Below, in pieces: positions 19,212-29,400 of a DNA stretch of 64,000 nucleotides. Source of the DNA: Mangrovicoccus sp. HB161399 (lineage in GTDB: Bacteria; Pseudomonadota; Alphaproteobacteria; Rhodobacterales; Rhodobacteraceae); contig NZ_JAATVU010000001.1 of assembly GCF_013184745.1 (NCBI RefSeq), positions 186,001 through 250,000 of the forward strand. The letters run 5' to 3'. Each line of letters starts with the position of its first letter. Positions within the stretch are counted from its first letter, which is position 1. The position numbers and the translations under genes were made by a program. A model generated the notes under the pieces. The model did not search any database. It was given only the letters and a program-made list of their open reading frames with translations, and was not told where the DNA came from.

Positions 19212-20336
19212 TCAGCCGAAAAGCGCCTGGGCCACGGCGCCGCGGGCAAAGGCGATGCGCCCGGCCGCGATGGCGGCCTCGATCTGGCCGGAGGGGCCCA
19301 GAATCGCCAGGTCGGCCCGCTGCCCCGGCGCGAGGATGCCGCGGTCGGTCCAGCCCATGATCCGCGCCGGTCCCGCCGACAGCAGGTCCCATGCCCCTGC
19401 CCCGCCGCCCGCCGGATCGAGCGCCGCCGCAGCGGCGGCAGGCGCCGGGTAGTGGTAGTCCGAGACCAGCGCGTCGCAGAAACCCTCGGCCACCGCCGCG
19501 CGGGCATCCATCTTGCCGGCATGGGAGCCGCCGCGCACGACGTTCGGCGCGCCGAGGATCACCGCATCGCCTGCGTCCCGCGCAGCGCGGGCCGCCTCCA
19601 TCGTCTCGGGGAATTCGGAAATCCGCACGCCCAGGCCCCGCATCATGGCGCGCCGCTCCGGGTCCGGATCGTCATGGCTGCCAAGCTGCACGCCCATCGC
19701 GGCGAAGCGCTGCGACAGCTCGGCCAGCGCGCCCGGCACCTCCGGGCCGCGCGCCGCCAGCTCGCGGATGAGCGCAAGATGCGCCTCGGGGCTGCGCCCG
19801 CTCTTCAGCGCCTGGCCGGTCAGCCTCGGCGGGTTGCGACCCTTCCTCAGCGCCTCGTGCGGCAGGTGGTCGTTGTAGACGACATAGCCGATGCCGTGGC
19901 GCTCGACGAACTCCGCCACCTCGGCGAACTGGCCGACGAGATGCGTTTCCAGCCGCAGCTGGATCACCATGTCGGTCAGGAGATGCGGCCGTGCCTCTGC
20001 CAGCGACGCCGCCAGCTTCCGCGCGAAATCCGGGCTGCGCATGCCGCCTTCCCAGGACCAGAACTGCGCCAGCACTGCCGTCGTGATCCCGCTCGCCGCC
20101 AGCTCGGCATCCAGCGCCGAGAGACCGCGGGCCAGGTCGGACACCAGGCCGCGCCGCGGCGCCAGATGCCGCTCGAACCCGTCGCCATGCAGGTCGACGA
20201 TCCCCGGAAGCACCGTGCAGCCCGACAGCGCCACCTCGCGCCCCGCCGGCGCGTCGACGACAACGCCGCCCGCGATGGCGAGCGGCGTCTCTTCCGGCCC
20301 GGCGGGGGTCAGCACCCGCGCGGCCGTCAAGGTCAT
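19212..20336 (-). CDS. phnM: PhnM-like amidohydrolase (ribose 1-methylphosphonate triphosphate diphosphatase family)
   Basis: Predicts 374 residues of the amidohydrolase superfamily. The segment VLPGIVDLHGDGFERHLAPR near residue 60 is characteristic of PhnM, which removes pyrophosphate from 5-triphosphoribosyl-alkylphosphonate in C-P lyase phosphonate use. Further histidines (QLRLETHL, LGSHDDP) and SDYHYPA fit the metal site. No other phn gene is in the window, so the role here is uncertain. An alternative start, the GTG at 20351, would overlap the yqgE stop as GTGA and add five residues. It is probably co-transcribed with yqgE. Confidence 0.8.
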   Translation of the reverse strand: MTLTAARVLTPAGPEETPLAIAGGVVVDAPAGREVALSGCTVLPGIVDLHGDGFERHLAPRRGLVSDLARGLSALDAELAASGITTAVLAQFWSWEGGMRSPDFARKLAASLAEARPHLLTDMVIQLRLETHLVGQFAEVAEFVERHGIGYVVYNDHLPHEALRKGRNPPRLTGQALKSGRSPEAHLALIRELAARGPEVPGALAELSQRFAAMGVQLGSHDDPDPERRAMMRGLGVRISEFPETMEAARAARDAGDAVILGAPNVVRGGSHAGKMDARAAVAEGFCDALVSDYHYPAPAAAAAALDPAGGGAGAWDLLSAGPARIMGWTDRGILAPGQRADLAILGPSGQIEAAIAAGRIAFARGAVAQALFG

Positions 20337-20347
20337 GTCGATCGGCG

Positions 20348-20920
20348 TCACGCGTGGCCCGCATCCGCAGACAGCGTGAAGGGATCGACGCCCAGGCGCG
20401 ACAGGGCCGCCTGCCACTTGCTTTCGGGATCGGTGCCGAAGACCAGCGCGTCATCCGCGTCGCAGACCAGCCAGCCGTTCTCGGCGATCTCGTCCTCCAG
20501 CTGCCCCGGCCCCCAGCCCGAATAGCCGAGCGCCAGCAGCGCCGAGTTCGGACCGAAACCGCGGGCGATGTCCTCCAGCACGTCGACCGTCGCGGTCATG
20601 CCGAAATGGTCGTCCACCTTCAGCGTCGTGTTCTCCGCCGAATAATCGGCGGTATGCAGCACGAAGCCGCGCGCATGTTCCACCGGTCCGCCGACGAAGA
20701 TCGCCGGGGACGCCGCTCCCGCCACCGGCGTGATCTCCAGCCGCTCCAGCAGCTCGGAGAAGCTCACGTCGGACGCGGGCTTGTTGAAGATCAGTCCCAT
20801 CGCCCCGTCCGGGGAATGGGCGCAGAGGAAGATCACCGTTTTCTCGAAACGGGGATCGCCCATGCCGGGCATGGCGATAAGCACCTTGCCGCTGAGATCG
20901 AAGTCTTCGGGATCATCCAT
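20348..20920 (-). CDS. YqgE/AlgH family protein (DUF179)
   Basis: Predicts 190 residues. The opening LSGKVLIAMPGMGDPRFEKT and the later GPVEHARGFVLHT and LALGYSGWGPGQLEDEI are the hallmark blocks of the YqgE/AlgH family, widespread in proteobacteria and without an agreed biochemical role (proposed links to transcriptional regulation). The length is normal for the family. It is followed by the PhnM-like gene with either a 4-bp overlap or an 11-bp gap, depending on the start chosen there. Confidence 0.92.
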   Translation of the reverse strand: MDDPEDFDLSGKVLIAMPGMGDPRFEKTVIFLCAHSPDGAMGLIFNKPASDVSFSELLERLEITPVAGAASPAIFVGGPVEHARGFVLHTADYSAENTTLKVDDHFGMTATVDVLEDIARGFGPNSALLALGYSGWGPGQLEDEIAENGWLVCDADDALVFGTDPESKWQAALSRLGVDPFTLSADAGHA

Positions 20921-21035
20921 GCATCCAAAGTGGCAGCGCTTGGCCGTTTCATCAAGTGCGACGGCGCCACAGGTGACACAACCCTAACCGGAATGTGAGT
21001 TCGCTATGGTGCGGATTCTGTTAATCAGGCCTCCC

Positions 21036-21830
21036 ATGAAAGCTGCCCTTGCCCGATTCTGCCTTGCGTTCTGCGCCTCGCTCGCTGCTGCCCTTCCCGC
21101 CGCGGCGGACCACAACGACCTCGTCCATGTCGACGTGGTCGACGGCTGGGTCACGCCCGACGGCACGGTGATGGCAGGGCTGCGCATCCAGGTGGCCGAC
21201 GGCTGGAAGACCTACTGGCGCAGCCCCGGCGATGTCGGCGTGCCGCCGCGCTTCGACTGGAGCGCGTCGAAGAACCTCAAGGCGGTGCGGCTGCACTGGC
21301 CCCGACCCGAGATCTTCGAGACCTTCGGCCAGCGCACGCTGGGCTATTCCGGCGAGATCGTGCTGCCGGTGGAGCTGTTCCCGGCCGATGCGTCCAAGCC
21401 CGTGACCGTCGCGGGCACGGCCGAGCTGGGGCTCTGCCGCGACATCTGCGTCGCCGTGAACCAGGCCTATTTCGACAGCAACCTCGCCGCCCCCGATGCG
21501 ATCCGCCGCGCGATGGCCGAACAGCCGGACCGCAGCCGCATTTCCTCGGCCAGCTGCAAGGTCGCGCCGATCAAGGACGGGCTGCGGGTCACCGCCTCGC
21601 TGGCGCTGCCGCCGCAGGGCGGCGCGGAGATCGCGGTGATGGAACTGGGCGACAGCGGCGAGATCTGGGTTTCCGAGCCGGAAGTCTCCCGCCGGGGCAA
21701 CAGCCTGACCGCCACCGCCGACCTCGTGCCGCCGGAGGCCGCGCCCTTCGCGCTCGACCGCTCCAAGCTGCGGATCACCGTGCTGGGCCGCAACGGCGCC
21801 GCCGAGACCATGGGCTGCCCGGCCGGCTGA
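21036..21830 (+). CDS. Periplasmic DsbD-N-like thiol-disulfide interchange protein
   Basis: Predicts 264 residues with a signal peptide (about 1-24, cleavage after PAAA). The body resembles the DsbC/DsbD-type N-terminal domain (IQVADGWKTYWRSPGDVGVP, then LGYSGEIVLPVELFP and a CRDIC cysteine pair), as in the exported protein-disulfide reductase domain. No membrane helices follow, so the electron-transferring DsbD membrane part is absent and this is a stand-alone periplasmic domain. The start is the ATG at 21036, ahead of the signal peptide. A 6-bp hairpin follows the stop. Confidence 0.8.
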   Translation: MKAALARFCLAFCASLAAALPAAADHNDLVHVDVVDGWVTPDGTVMAGLRIQVADGWKTYWRSPGDVGVPPRFDWSASKNLKAVRLHWPRPEIFETFGQRTLGYSGEIVLPVELFPADASKPVTVAGTAELGLCRDICVAVNQAYFDSNLAAPDAIRRAMAEQPDRSRISSASCKVAPIKDGLRVTASLALPPQGGAEIAVMELGDSGEIWVSEPEVSRRGNSLTATADLVPPEAAPFALDRSKLRITVLGRNGAAETMGCPAG

Positions 21831-21838
21831 GCGCCGCC

Positions 21839-21854
21839 GGTGCCCCGCGGCACC
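21839..21854 (+). terminator. Short GC hairpin after the DsbD-like gene
   Basis: GGTGCC and its complement separated by CCGC, starting 8 bp after the stop. The stem is only 6 bp and there is no U-tract, so a terminator role is tentative. Confidence 0.3.
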
Positions 21855-21928
21855 TCGCCCCCGCGGCTTGACCTCCCGCAGTCCATGACACAGGTTCCGC
21901 CCGTGAACCGCCGGAGCCCCGACACAGC

Positions 21929-23206
21929 ATGACAGTCCCGTTTTCCGCCCATGAGCGGATGATCGCATGGCGCTACCTGCGCGCCAAACGTGCCGAGGGC
22001 GGGGTCAGCGTGATGACCTGGATCAGCCTGGTCGGCATCACCCTGGCGGTCTTCGCCCTGATCGCCACCCTGGCCGTGCGCGCGGGCTTCCGCGCCGAAT
22101 TCGTCGACACGATCCTGGGCGCCAACCCGCATGTCACCGTCTACGGCGTCACCGAGTACGACGAGAACGGCAAGGGCGACGACACGCTGAAGGATTACGG
22201 CGCGATCTCGGAGAAGCTGCGCGGCGTGCCCGGCGTGGTCTCGGCCGCGCCGGTGGTGACCGGACAGGTGATCGCCAGCTTCGAGGGCCGCAACGCCGGC
22301 GTCCAGGTCACCGGCATCGCCCGCCACGATCTCGACAGCCTGCCGCGCATCATCGACCCCGGGACCGGCTATGGCGACCTGGACAAGTTCGACCAGGGCA
22401 TCGCCATCGGCTCGGGCGTCGCGCGCAGCCTCGGCGCGACGGTGGGCGACCGGATCAAGCTGATCTCGCCCGAGGGCGCCAGGACCCCCTTCGGCACCTC
22501 GCCGCGCGTCGGCACCTTCGACGTCGCCTACATCTTCTCGGCCGGGCGCTACGACATCGACCAGGTGCGGGTCTACATGCCCTTCGCCGAGGCGCAGGGC
22601 TATTTCAACCGCGAGGGCGTGGCCGACCGGATCGAGGTCATGGTCGCCGATCCCGAGAACATCGACCGCATCCTGCCGGACCTCTGGGACCAGCTCGGCG
22701 AGAACGAGGTGCTCTACACCTGGCGCGAGGCCTCCGGCGCCTTCCTGCGCGCCCTGACCGTCGAGGACAACGTGATGTTCGTGATCCTCTCGGTGCTGGT
22801 GCTGATCGCCACGATGAACATCGTCTCGGGGCTGATCATGCTGGTGAAGAACAAGGGCCGCGACATCGGCATCCTGCGCACGCTCGGGCTGACCGAGGGC
22901 GCCATCCTGCGGATCTTCTTCCTCTGCGGCGCCTTCACCGGCATCGCCGGCACGCTGGCGGGGGTGGCGCTCGGCTGCCTCTTCGCGATCTACATCGACC
23001 CGATCTTCGCCGCGGTGAACGCGCTGTCCGGCGGCGGCGTCTGGGACCCGTCGATCCGCGGCATCTACTACCTGCCCGCCAAGCTGCAGGCCGGGGACGT
23101 GCTCTCGGCCGTGGCGCTGTCGCTGGGCATGTCCTTCGTCGTCACGATCTTTCCCGCCCGCCGCGCGGCGCGGATGAACCCGGTGGATGCGCTGCGCTAT
23201 GAATGA
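21929..23206 (+). CDS. lolC: Lipoprotein-releasing ABC transporter permease (LolC/LolE family)
   Basis: Inner-membrane component that extracts outer-membrane lipoproteins from the inner membrane for transfer to LolA. It predicts 425 residues: MIAWRYLRAKRAEGGVSVMTWISLVGITLAV is the family's N-terminal block with the first helix, then a large periplasmic domain (about 50-270), then three helices near the C-terminus (MFVILSVLVLIATMNIVSGL onward). Only one LolC/E gene is present, as is usual in alphaproteobacteria, so it should work as a homodimer with LolD. Its end overlaps the lolD start by 8 bp. Confidence 0.93.
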   Translation: MTVPFSAHERMIAWRYLRAKRAEGGVSVMTWISLVGITLAVFALIATLAVRAGFRAEFVDTILGANPHVTVYGVTEYDENGKGDDTLKDYGAISEKLRGVPGVVSAAPVVTGQVIASFEGRNAGVQVTGIARHDLDSLPRIIDPGTGYGDLDKFDQGIAIGSGVARSLGATVGDRIKLISPEGARTPFGTSPRVGTFDVAYIFSAGRYDIDQVRVYMPFAEAQGYFNREGVADRIEVMVADPENIDRILPDLWDQLGENEVLYTWREASGAFLRALTVEDNVMFVILSVLVLIATMNIVSGLIMLVKNKGRDIGILRTLGLTEGAILRIFFLCGAFTGIAGTLAGVALGCLFAIYIDPIFAAVNALSGGGVWDPSIRGIYYLPAKLQAGDVLSAVALSLGMSFVVTIFPARRAARMNPVDALRYE

Positions 23207-23894
23207 CCAGGTCCTCAAGCTCGAGAACGTCTCCCGCATCTACGCCCCCGGCACGCCGCGCGAGGTGCAGGTTCTGAACGAGGCCTCGCTGACCGTGAAT
23301 GCGGGCGAGATGGTGGCCCTGATGGCGCCGTCCGGGGCAGGAAAATCGACGCTGCTGCACATTGCCGGGCTGCTCGACCGGCCCGATGCGGGCGAGGTCT
23401 GGCTCGGCTGGGTCGCCATGAACGGCCGCAGCGAACGGCAGCGCACCGCCGCGCGGCGCTCAGAGATCGGCTTCGTCTACCAGTTCCACCACCTGCTGCC
23501 TGAATTCACCGCGGCCGAGAACGTCGCCCTGCCGCAGATGGCCGAGAGCCGCTCGCGCGGCGACGCGCTGATCCGCGCCGGGGCGCTGCTGGCCGAGGTC
23601 GGGCTGTCCCACCGCAAGGACCACCGCCCCTCGCAGCTTTCGGGCGGCGAGCAGCAGCGCGTCGCGCTGGCGCGCGCGCTGGCCAACCGGCCGAGCCTGC
23701 TCCTGGCCGACGAGCCGACCGGCAATCTCGATCCCGAGACCGCCGACCAGGTCTTCGAGGTGATGATGCGCGTGGTGCGCGACAGCGACAGCGCGGCACT
23801 GATCGCCACCCACAACCCGGAGCTGGCGGCGCGGATGGACCGGGTGATCCGGCTCGACCAGGGCCGCGTCACCGAGGCGCCGCGGCTGGTCTGA
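23199..23894 (+). CDS. lolD: Lipoprotein-releasing system ATP-binding protein LolD
   Basis: ATPase that powers lipoprotein release with LolC/E. It predicts 231 residues from the ATG at 23199, inside the 3' end of lolC. Walker A APSGAGKS, signature LSGGEQQRVALARAL, Walker B LLLADEPTGNLD and the H-loop ATHNPE are all present. The length matches LolD. It is convergent with the YdcZ-type gene, with 2 bp between the stops. Confidence 0.93.
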   Translation: MNDQVLKLENVSRIYAPGTPREVQVLNEASLTVNAGEMVALMAPSGAGKSTLLHIAGLLDRPDAGEVWLGWVAMNGRSERQRTAARRSEIGFVYQFHHLLPEFTAAENVALPQMAESRSRGDALIRAGALLAEVGLSHRKDHRPSQLSGGEQQRVALARALANRPSLLLADEPTGNLDPETADQVFEVMMRVVRDSDSAALIATHNPELAARMDRVIRLDQGRVTEAPRLV

Positions 23895-23896
23895 CC

Positions 23897-24337
23897 TCAG
23901 GCCCTGAGCGCCAGAACCAGCCCGGCGGCCATCACCGCCAGCCCGCCCGCGCGCTGCAGCCCCAGCGGCTTCGGCACCGCACCGAACAGGCCGAAATGGT
24001 CGATCAGCGCCGCCGAGAGGATCTGGCCGAACAGCACGCAGAGGATCGCGTTGCCCAGCCCGAAGGCCGGGGCAATATAGGTCACCGACAGGATGTAGAA
24101 GGCGACCAGCGTGCCGCCGAGAAACAGGTAGGGCGGCTGCGCGGCGAGGCGGCGCAGCGCGCCCGGCCCAGTTGCCAGCGTCACGGCGGCGGCAACGGCG
24201 AAGCCCACCACGAACAGCACGGCGCAGGCGGCGGCCGGCGACCCCAGCCGCTGCCCCAGCTGGGCATTCAGCGCCGCCAGCACCGGCACGCCGATCCCCG
24301 CGGCGAGCATGACGAGGACATATTGGAGATTGGGCAT
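23897..24337 (-). CDS. DMT-family small membrane transporter (YdcZ/DUF606 type)
   Basis: Predicts 146 residues with about five hydrophobic helices and the DUF606 features: an N-terminal ALNAQLGQRLGSP block (the family usually reads NaxLgxxlgsp) and a central LGGTLVAFYI followed by GNAILCVLFGQILSAALIDHFGLFG. This family is a half-size relative of drug/metabolite exporters and is thought to dimerise; substrates are unknown. The start is the ATG at 24337. It lies alone on the minus strand with a gene-free stretch of about 1.2 kb upstream. Confidence 0.85.
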   Translation of the reverse strand: MPNLQYVLVMLAAGIGVPVLAALNAQLGQRLGSPAAACAVLFVVGFAVAAAVTLATGPGALRRLAAQPPYLFLGGTLVAFYILSVTYIAPAFGLGNAILCVLFGQILSAALIDHFGLFGAVPKPLGLQRAGGLAVMAAGLVLALRA

Positions 24338-25511
24338 GGGCGGTCCTTCGGCTGGGACCGGAACATCCCCCGGCCTGCCGCCCTTCTCGCCTGCCGCAGC
24401 GCGGCATGCAAGCCGCCCCCTCCGGGGCACCGCCGGCCGACTCACCGCCGCGCCGGACTGCGGCGGCACCTGGCCCCATTGCGGCAGGCGATTGCCCGGC
24501 GGATCGGAACCGGCCGCTGCTGGCTGAACCTCGGGCATGGCCGGCAAAGGTCCCGGCCATGCCATCCCGGCCGCCCCGGCAGGGCGGACGGAGCGGCGCC
24601 TTCCCGGAGCATGGATCGCCGCCCCCGCCCGGCCGCCGGGACACAGGGGCTGCCGCGATCGAGTCCCTTTCCGGGAGAGCAGACCGCTGGCCGGACGCCG
24701 CGCTCCACCGGACGGAACCTGCCCCAACCGGCCCGGTCCGCGGCGCGCCGGAGCATCGCACCAGACGCCGCTCCACGCCCAGAAGACCTCGCGCGCCTTT
24801 GCCATGACCGGCTCCGAGCGGGCCGCCCCGCGTCAGTCACCCCAATTCGCTCCCGGGCCCGGGCAGCTCCTCCGGCCCTCCCCGATGCTCCGGCTTCCGA
24901 AAGACCGTTGCAGTCACCCTGGCAGCATATGGCAGCGGGTCCCGCATCTCCGGCGCCTCGCGCAGCAGCACGGGGCGGCAGATGACGGCCATGGCAAGCG
25001 GAGCGGCACCGGGGCGTGTCCCCGCGATCCCGCGAAACGAGACAGCTGGCAGCCCGCCAGGTGCCCGGAATGGGACCTTGGCAGCGGAGGACGGGCTGCA
25101 TGCCGAACGAAGGACTGGCAGAAGGACCGCAGCCCGCTCCGGGCCGACCGGGAAGGTCGTGTGCAAGACCTCCGGAACGCCTCGGACGACGGAAAGTCGG
25201 TGTCGGGCAGCTGCCGCTCCTCCGCCCGGGCAACCGGGGACACCGCAATCCGCAGGACCGCCATCCGGAGTTTCCGCCCCGCGCGGAGAAACGCGGTCCC
25301 GGCAACCGGGCAGGAAGGGCCGGAGACTAACTGCCCGCGCGCAACCCGTCTCCGCGGACATCGGGCGCCGCAACTGTCAGTGCCTCTCCCTGCCTCCGCG
25401 CCGATGGCAACCGGCAGATTGTCAGCGCCATGGACGCACATCCGCCTGCGCAGGGCCCGGCCGCCGCAGGCGGCGGCTGGCGGCGCGCGCGCGGCCGGGA
25501 GCCTCCGCCCG
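24338..25511. other. About 1.2 kb with no recognisable gene
   Basis: Several frames are open on both strands because stops are rare at this G+C, but none gives a protein I recognise, and the translations are Arg/Pro/Ala/Gly-rich in the manner of out-of-frame GC-rich DNA. The notable structure is a perfect 11-bp hairpin at 24534-24563. The stretch may hold a decayed gene, the upstream region of the YdcZ-type gene and the terminator of the DUF1194 gene. Confidence 0.5.
24534..24563. repeat. Perfect 11-bp inverted repeat
   Basis: GGCATGGCCGG (24534-24544) and its exact complement (24553-24563) separated by 8 nt. It is not adjacent to any gene end; the nearest annotated start is about 200 bp away. 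Confidence 0.6.
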
Positions 25512-26255
25512 CTAGCGGGGAATGTCCCCGGCAAAGGTCGTCCCGCCATGGATCCCGCCGATCTCCAGGATCAGCTTTCGGCGCACCGCCATGGCGAAGG
25601 TGTCGCGGCTTTCGGCAGTCACGACGAAGGCGCCCGGGCCACCGATGATCCGCTCGCGGTACTGGCGCTCCAGGTCGCTGCTGGCCGGACGGCCGTTGCA
25701 GCTGCGGCAGAGGATCGCCAGCCCGTTGATGGTGATGCCCGCGGCCAGCACCTCGGCGCGGGCGGCATCGACCGGCGGGCCGTTCCAGCTGTTGGCGCTG
25801 TCGCCCGAGAAGTCGATCACCTTGCGCCAGCCCTCGTATTCGTTGTTCTGGATCAGGGCCATCCCGGTCAGCAGCGCCGAGCCGATGGCGTTGCGCCCGA
25901 AGGCGCGGCGCGGCGGCGCCAGAAGCGCCTCGGCGAAGCTCGCCGCGCTTTCCGGGCCGTCGACCAGCATCCAGGGCACGACCACGTCCTCCTCCCCGGC
26001 GCTGGCCCATTCGACGTAGGTCACCGCGATCACCCCGTAGGCGGTCTTGGAGATCGCGTCGAGCACCGCGTCGGAGGTCATCGCGGCGGCATAGCCCTCG
26101 CGCTGGAACTGGGTTTCGGAACGGTCGATGGACCCGGAAGCATCGGCGAGCAGCACCAGCTCCAGTTCCACGTCCTGCGCGCTTGCCGGGGCGGCGAGCC
26201 CCAGCGCGGCCAGCAGGCCGAGGCTCCGCAACATCGAGGTCAGACGCATCGGCAT
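25512..26255 (-). CDS. Secreted von Willebrand factor type A protein (DUF1194)
   Basis: Predicts 247 residues from the ATG at 26255, preceded by an excellent AAGGAAGGAG site. The signal peptide covers about 1-26 (PASAQ). The metal-ion-dependent adhesion motif DASGS (38-42) and the block RKVIDFSGDSANSWNGPPVD are typical of DUF1194, a periplasmic vWA family common in alphaproteobacteria; INGLAILCRSCN holds a nearby cysteine pair. The binding partner is unknown. It stands alone, with a GC-rich hairpin-prone sequence after the stop. Confidence 0.88.
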   Translation of the reverse strand: MPMRLTSMLRSLGLLAALGLAAPASAQDVELELVLLADASGSIDRSETQFQREGYAAAMTSDAVLDAISKTAYGVIAVTYVEWASAGEEDVVVPWMLVDGPESAASFAEALLAPPRRAFGRNAIGSALLTGMALIQNNEYEGWRKVIDFSGDSANSWNGPPVDAARAEVLAAGITINGLAILCRSCNGRPASSDLERQYRERIIGGPGAFVVTAESRDTFAMAVRRKLILEIGGIHGGTTFAGDIPR

Positions 26256-26403
26256 GGCTCCTTCCTTCCTACGGCAGATCGATGATCCGACGCCGAGCTT
26301 ACCCCACCAACAGGCTTGCACGGCCACACGAAGAAGTGATTAAGGCCGGTGCCCGCTGCCCAAGCGCGCGCCGCGCCCGGCCGTGCCTGCCCAGCCTGCA
26401 GGC

Positions 26404-29400
26404 TCAGGCCGGGCGGCGCCGGGCCAGGGCAAGCACCGCCGCCGCCCCCGCGAGCACCGCCAGCCCGACCGCCGCGGCGCCCGCGGCGAAGACCAGGTAG
26501 GTCGCGCCGAGCCCCTGGCCGAGCCCCAGATGCGCCATCGCCGGCGAGGCGCCGGAGATCATCCGGCTGCCCAGCGTCGCCCAGAACCAGCCCGCCGCCA
26601 GAACGGCATAGAGCGCGGCCACCGCACGGCCGGGTCCGGAGCGGCGGTCGAGCGCACGGCGCTGGCTGGCCAGCGCCTGGCGCAGGTCGAGCCCGATCGC
26701 CAGCAGCGCGGGCACCAGCAGCAGCACCAGCACCATGCCGAAGCCGAGCCCGTAGACCAGCGTGATCACCGTGGGCTTCAGGAACTCGGCGGCGCGCGAG
26801 CTTTCGTACATCAGCGGCGCCAGACCCAGCACCGTGGTCAGCGTGGTCAGCAGCACCGGGCGCAGCCGCTCCGCCGTGCCGTCGAGGATCGCCGGAACCA
26901 GCCCGCGCGAGCGCGCGCGCTCGTCGATCGAGGAGATCAGCACGATGGAATCGTTGATGATGATCCCGGTCATGCCGATCAGCCCGATCACCGAGAACAT
27001 CGACACCGACATGTCCCAGATCCGGTGGCCCCAGAAGGCGCCGACCAGCCCGAAGGGGATGATCGCCATGATCACCAGCGGCCGCGTCCAGCTTGCGAAG
27101 ATCCAGGCCAGCACCAGGTAGATGCCCAGCAGGCACAGGATGAAACCGGTCTCGGCATCGGCGAGGAAGCGCGCCTCGTCCGCCGCCATCCCGGCGAAGC
27201 GGTAGTTCACCTGGGCGGTCTCGGCAAAGGCCGGGAGCAGCTCGTCGCGCAGCTCCGCCTCGATCACCGAGGCGCGCGCCGGGTCGTCATCCGAGAGGTT
27301 GCCGGTCACCGACAGCACCGCCAGCCCGTCCTCGCGCCGGATCGTGCCGAAGCCGCCCTCGCGCGTCACCGTCACCAGATCCGTCAGCGGCACGTACTGC
27401 CCGGAACCTGCCTTCAGCATCATCGAATCGAGGAAATCCGCGGCCCGCTCGCCTTCGGGAAGCTCGACCCGGATGGTGCCGGTGCGCAGCCCCGCCGGAT
27501 AGGTCGCGGCCTCGATCCCGTTCAGGCGGTTGCGCAGCACCTGGCCCAGCTCCTCGGTGGTGAAGCCCAGCGCCCGGCCCTTGGAGGTCAGATCCAGCAC
27601 GTACTGGTCCTTGTCGAAAGGCAGGTTGTCCTGGATCGAGCTGATCTCGGGATATTGCGCCAGCCGCGCCTTCAGCGCCTCCGCGGCGATCTTCAGCTGC
27701 CGCAGGTCGGCGCCGTAGAGCTGGACGTCCAGGTTGTCGGAGCCCGAGCCGTAGCGCCAGGAGCGGAAGCTGAGCGTCTCGGCGAGCGGCAGCTGCCGCG
27801 CCTCCGCCTGCAGCCGCGACACGAACAGCGAGGCATCGAAGGGCCGCGCGTCGCGGTCCACGAGCTCGATGGCGATCGAGCCCAGCAGGTCGGCATCGGT
27901 GTTCTCGGTGCCCTCCAGCCCGCGGCCGGTATTCCCGCCCACCTCGGTCACGACATAGGTCACCGGGTTCACGCCGTATTCCGCCTGCAGATCGGCGCCG
28001 ACCTTGGCGACGGCGCGTTCGAGCTCGCGCATCTGGGCGAAGCTGTCGCCGCGCGTGGCCAGCGGCATCATCGCGAAATTGCCGTCGACCGAGGCCTGCT
28101 CGGGCGGCGAGAAGAACCGCCAGCGCAGCTCGCCGGAGATCAGCGGCACGATCTGCGTCGCCAGGAGCAGCAGCGCCGCCGAGACCACGACGTAGCGCCC
28201 GCGCAGCACCAGCGCGACGAAGCGGCGGAAGGCGCCGTCGCGCAGCCGGCCGAAGCCCTTGTTCACCCAATGCGACGGCCGGTCGTACCAGGGAATGAGC
28301 CCGCCGTCCCCGGCGGCAAGCGCATGCGCCATGTGGCTCGGCAGGATCAGGAAGCATTCGGCCAGGGAGGCCAGCAGCACGGCGATCACGGTGAAGGGAA
28401 TGTCGCTGATCATCTCGCCGAAGCGGCCGCCGATGGCCGTCAGGCCGAAGAACGCGATGACGGTGGTCAGCGTGGCCGAGAGCACCGGCAGGAACATTCG
28501 CCGGGCCGCGCGCTCGGCCGATCCGTAGGGCCCCTCGCCCAGATGGCGGTAGCGGTAGTCGGCATGCTCCCCCACGACGATCGCGTCATCGACGACGATG
28601 CCCAGCGTGATGATCAGCCCGAAGAGCGACATCATGTTGAGCGTCAGCCCGCCCGCCCACATCAGCCCCAGCGCGGTCAGCATGGACACCGGAATGCCCG
28701 CCGCCACCCAGAGCGCAGTGCGCGCGTTGAGGAAGAGGAAGAGCAGGATCAGCACCAGCGCCAGGCCCTGCAGACCGTTCGAGACCAGGATCTCCAGCCG
28801 CTGGGTGATCTGCTCGGCGCGGGTGCGGATCAGGTCGATCCTCATCTCCGGCGGCAGCCCGGTCTTCATCGCCTCCGCCGCCGCCTCGACCTGGCGCTGG
28901 ATGGCGATCGCATCGCCCTGGGGCGAGCGGTCGACGCGGATCGAGATCGCCGGATTGCCGTCCACGAAATAGCTGCGGGCGCGGTCGGGTCCCTCCTGCC
29001 GCACGGTGGCGACGTCGCCCACGGTCAGGGCCGAGCCGTCGTCGAGGATCTTGATCGGAACGCCCGCCACCTGGTCGGCGGCACGCCGTTCCGTGCCGGT
29101 GCGGACGCGGGCATTCGCACCGGTGACGTCGCCCGCGGGCGTGGTGTCCGCGGCGACCTCGATGACGCGGGCCAGCTCCGCCATGGTGATGTCGTGGCGC
29201 ATCAGGTCCAGCGTGCGCACCTCCACCACCGTCTGCGGCGCGGCCACGCCGCGGATCGTGGTGCGGGTGACTCCCTCGGAAAACAGCCGCTGGGTGAATT
29301 CGTCGGCGAAGCGCGCCAGCTGGTCGACCCCGACCGGCCCCGAGATCACCACGTCGGTTACCCGGTCGCGCCAGACGCTGCGCGTCACCTCCGGCGGATC

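Noticed and set aside
24338-25511. Arg/Pro-rich open frames on both strands taken as genes
   Set aside because: Several overlapping frames are equally open, none has a good ribosome-binding site plus a recognisable or membrane/secretory pattern, and the residue make-up is that of noncoding GC-rich DNA.
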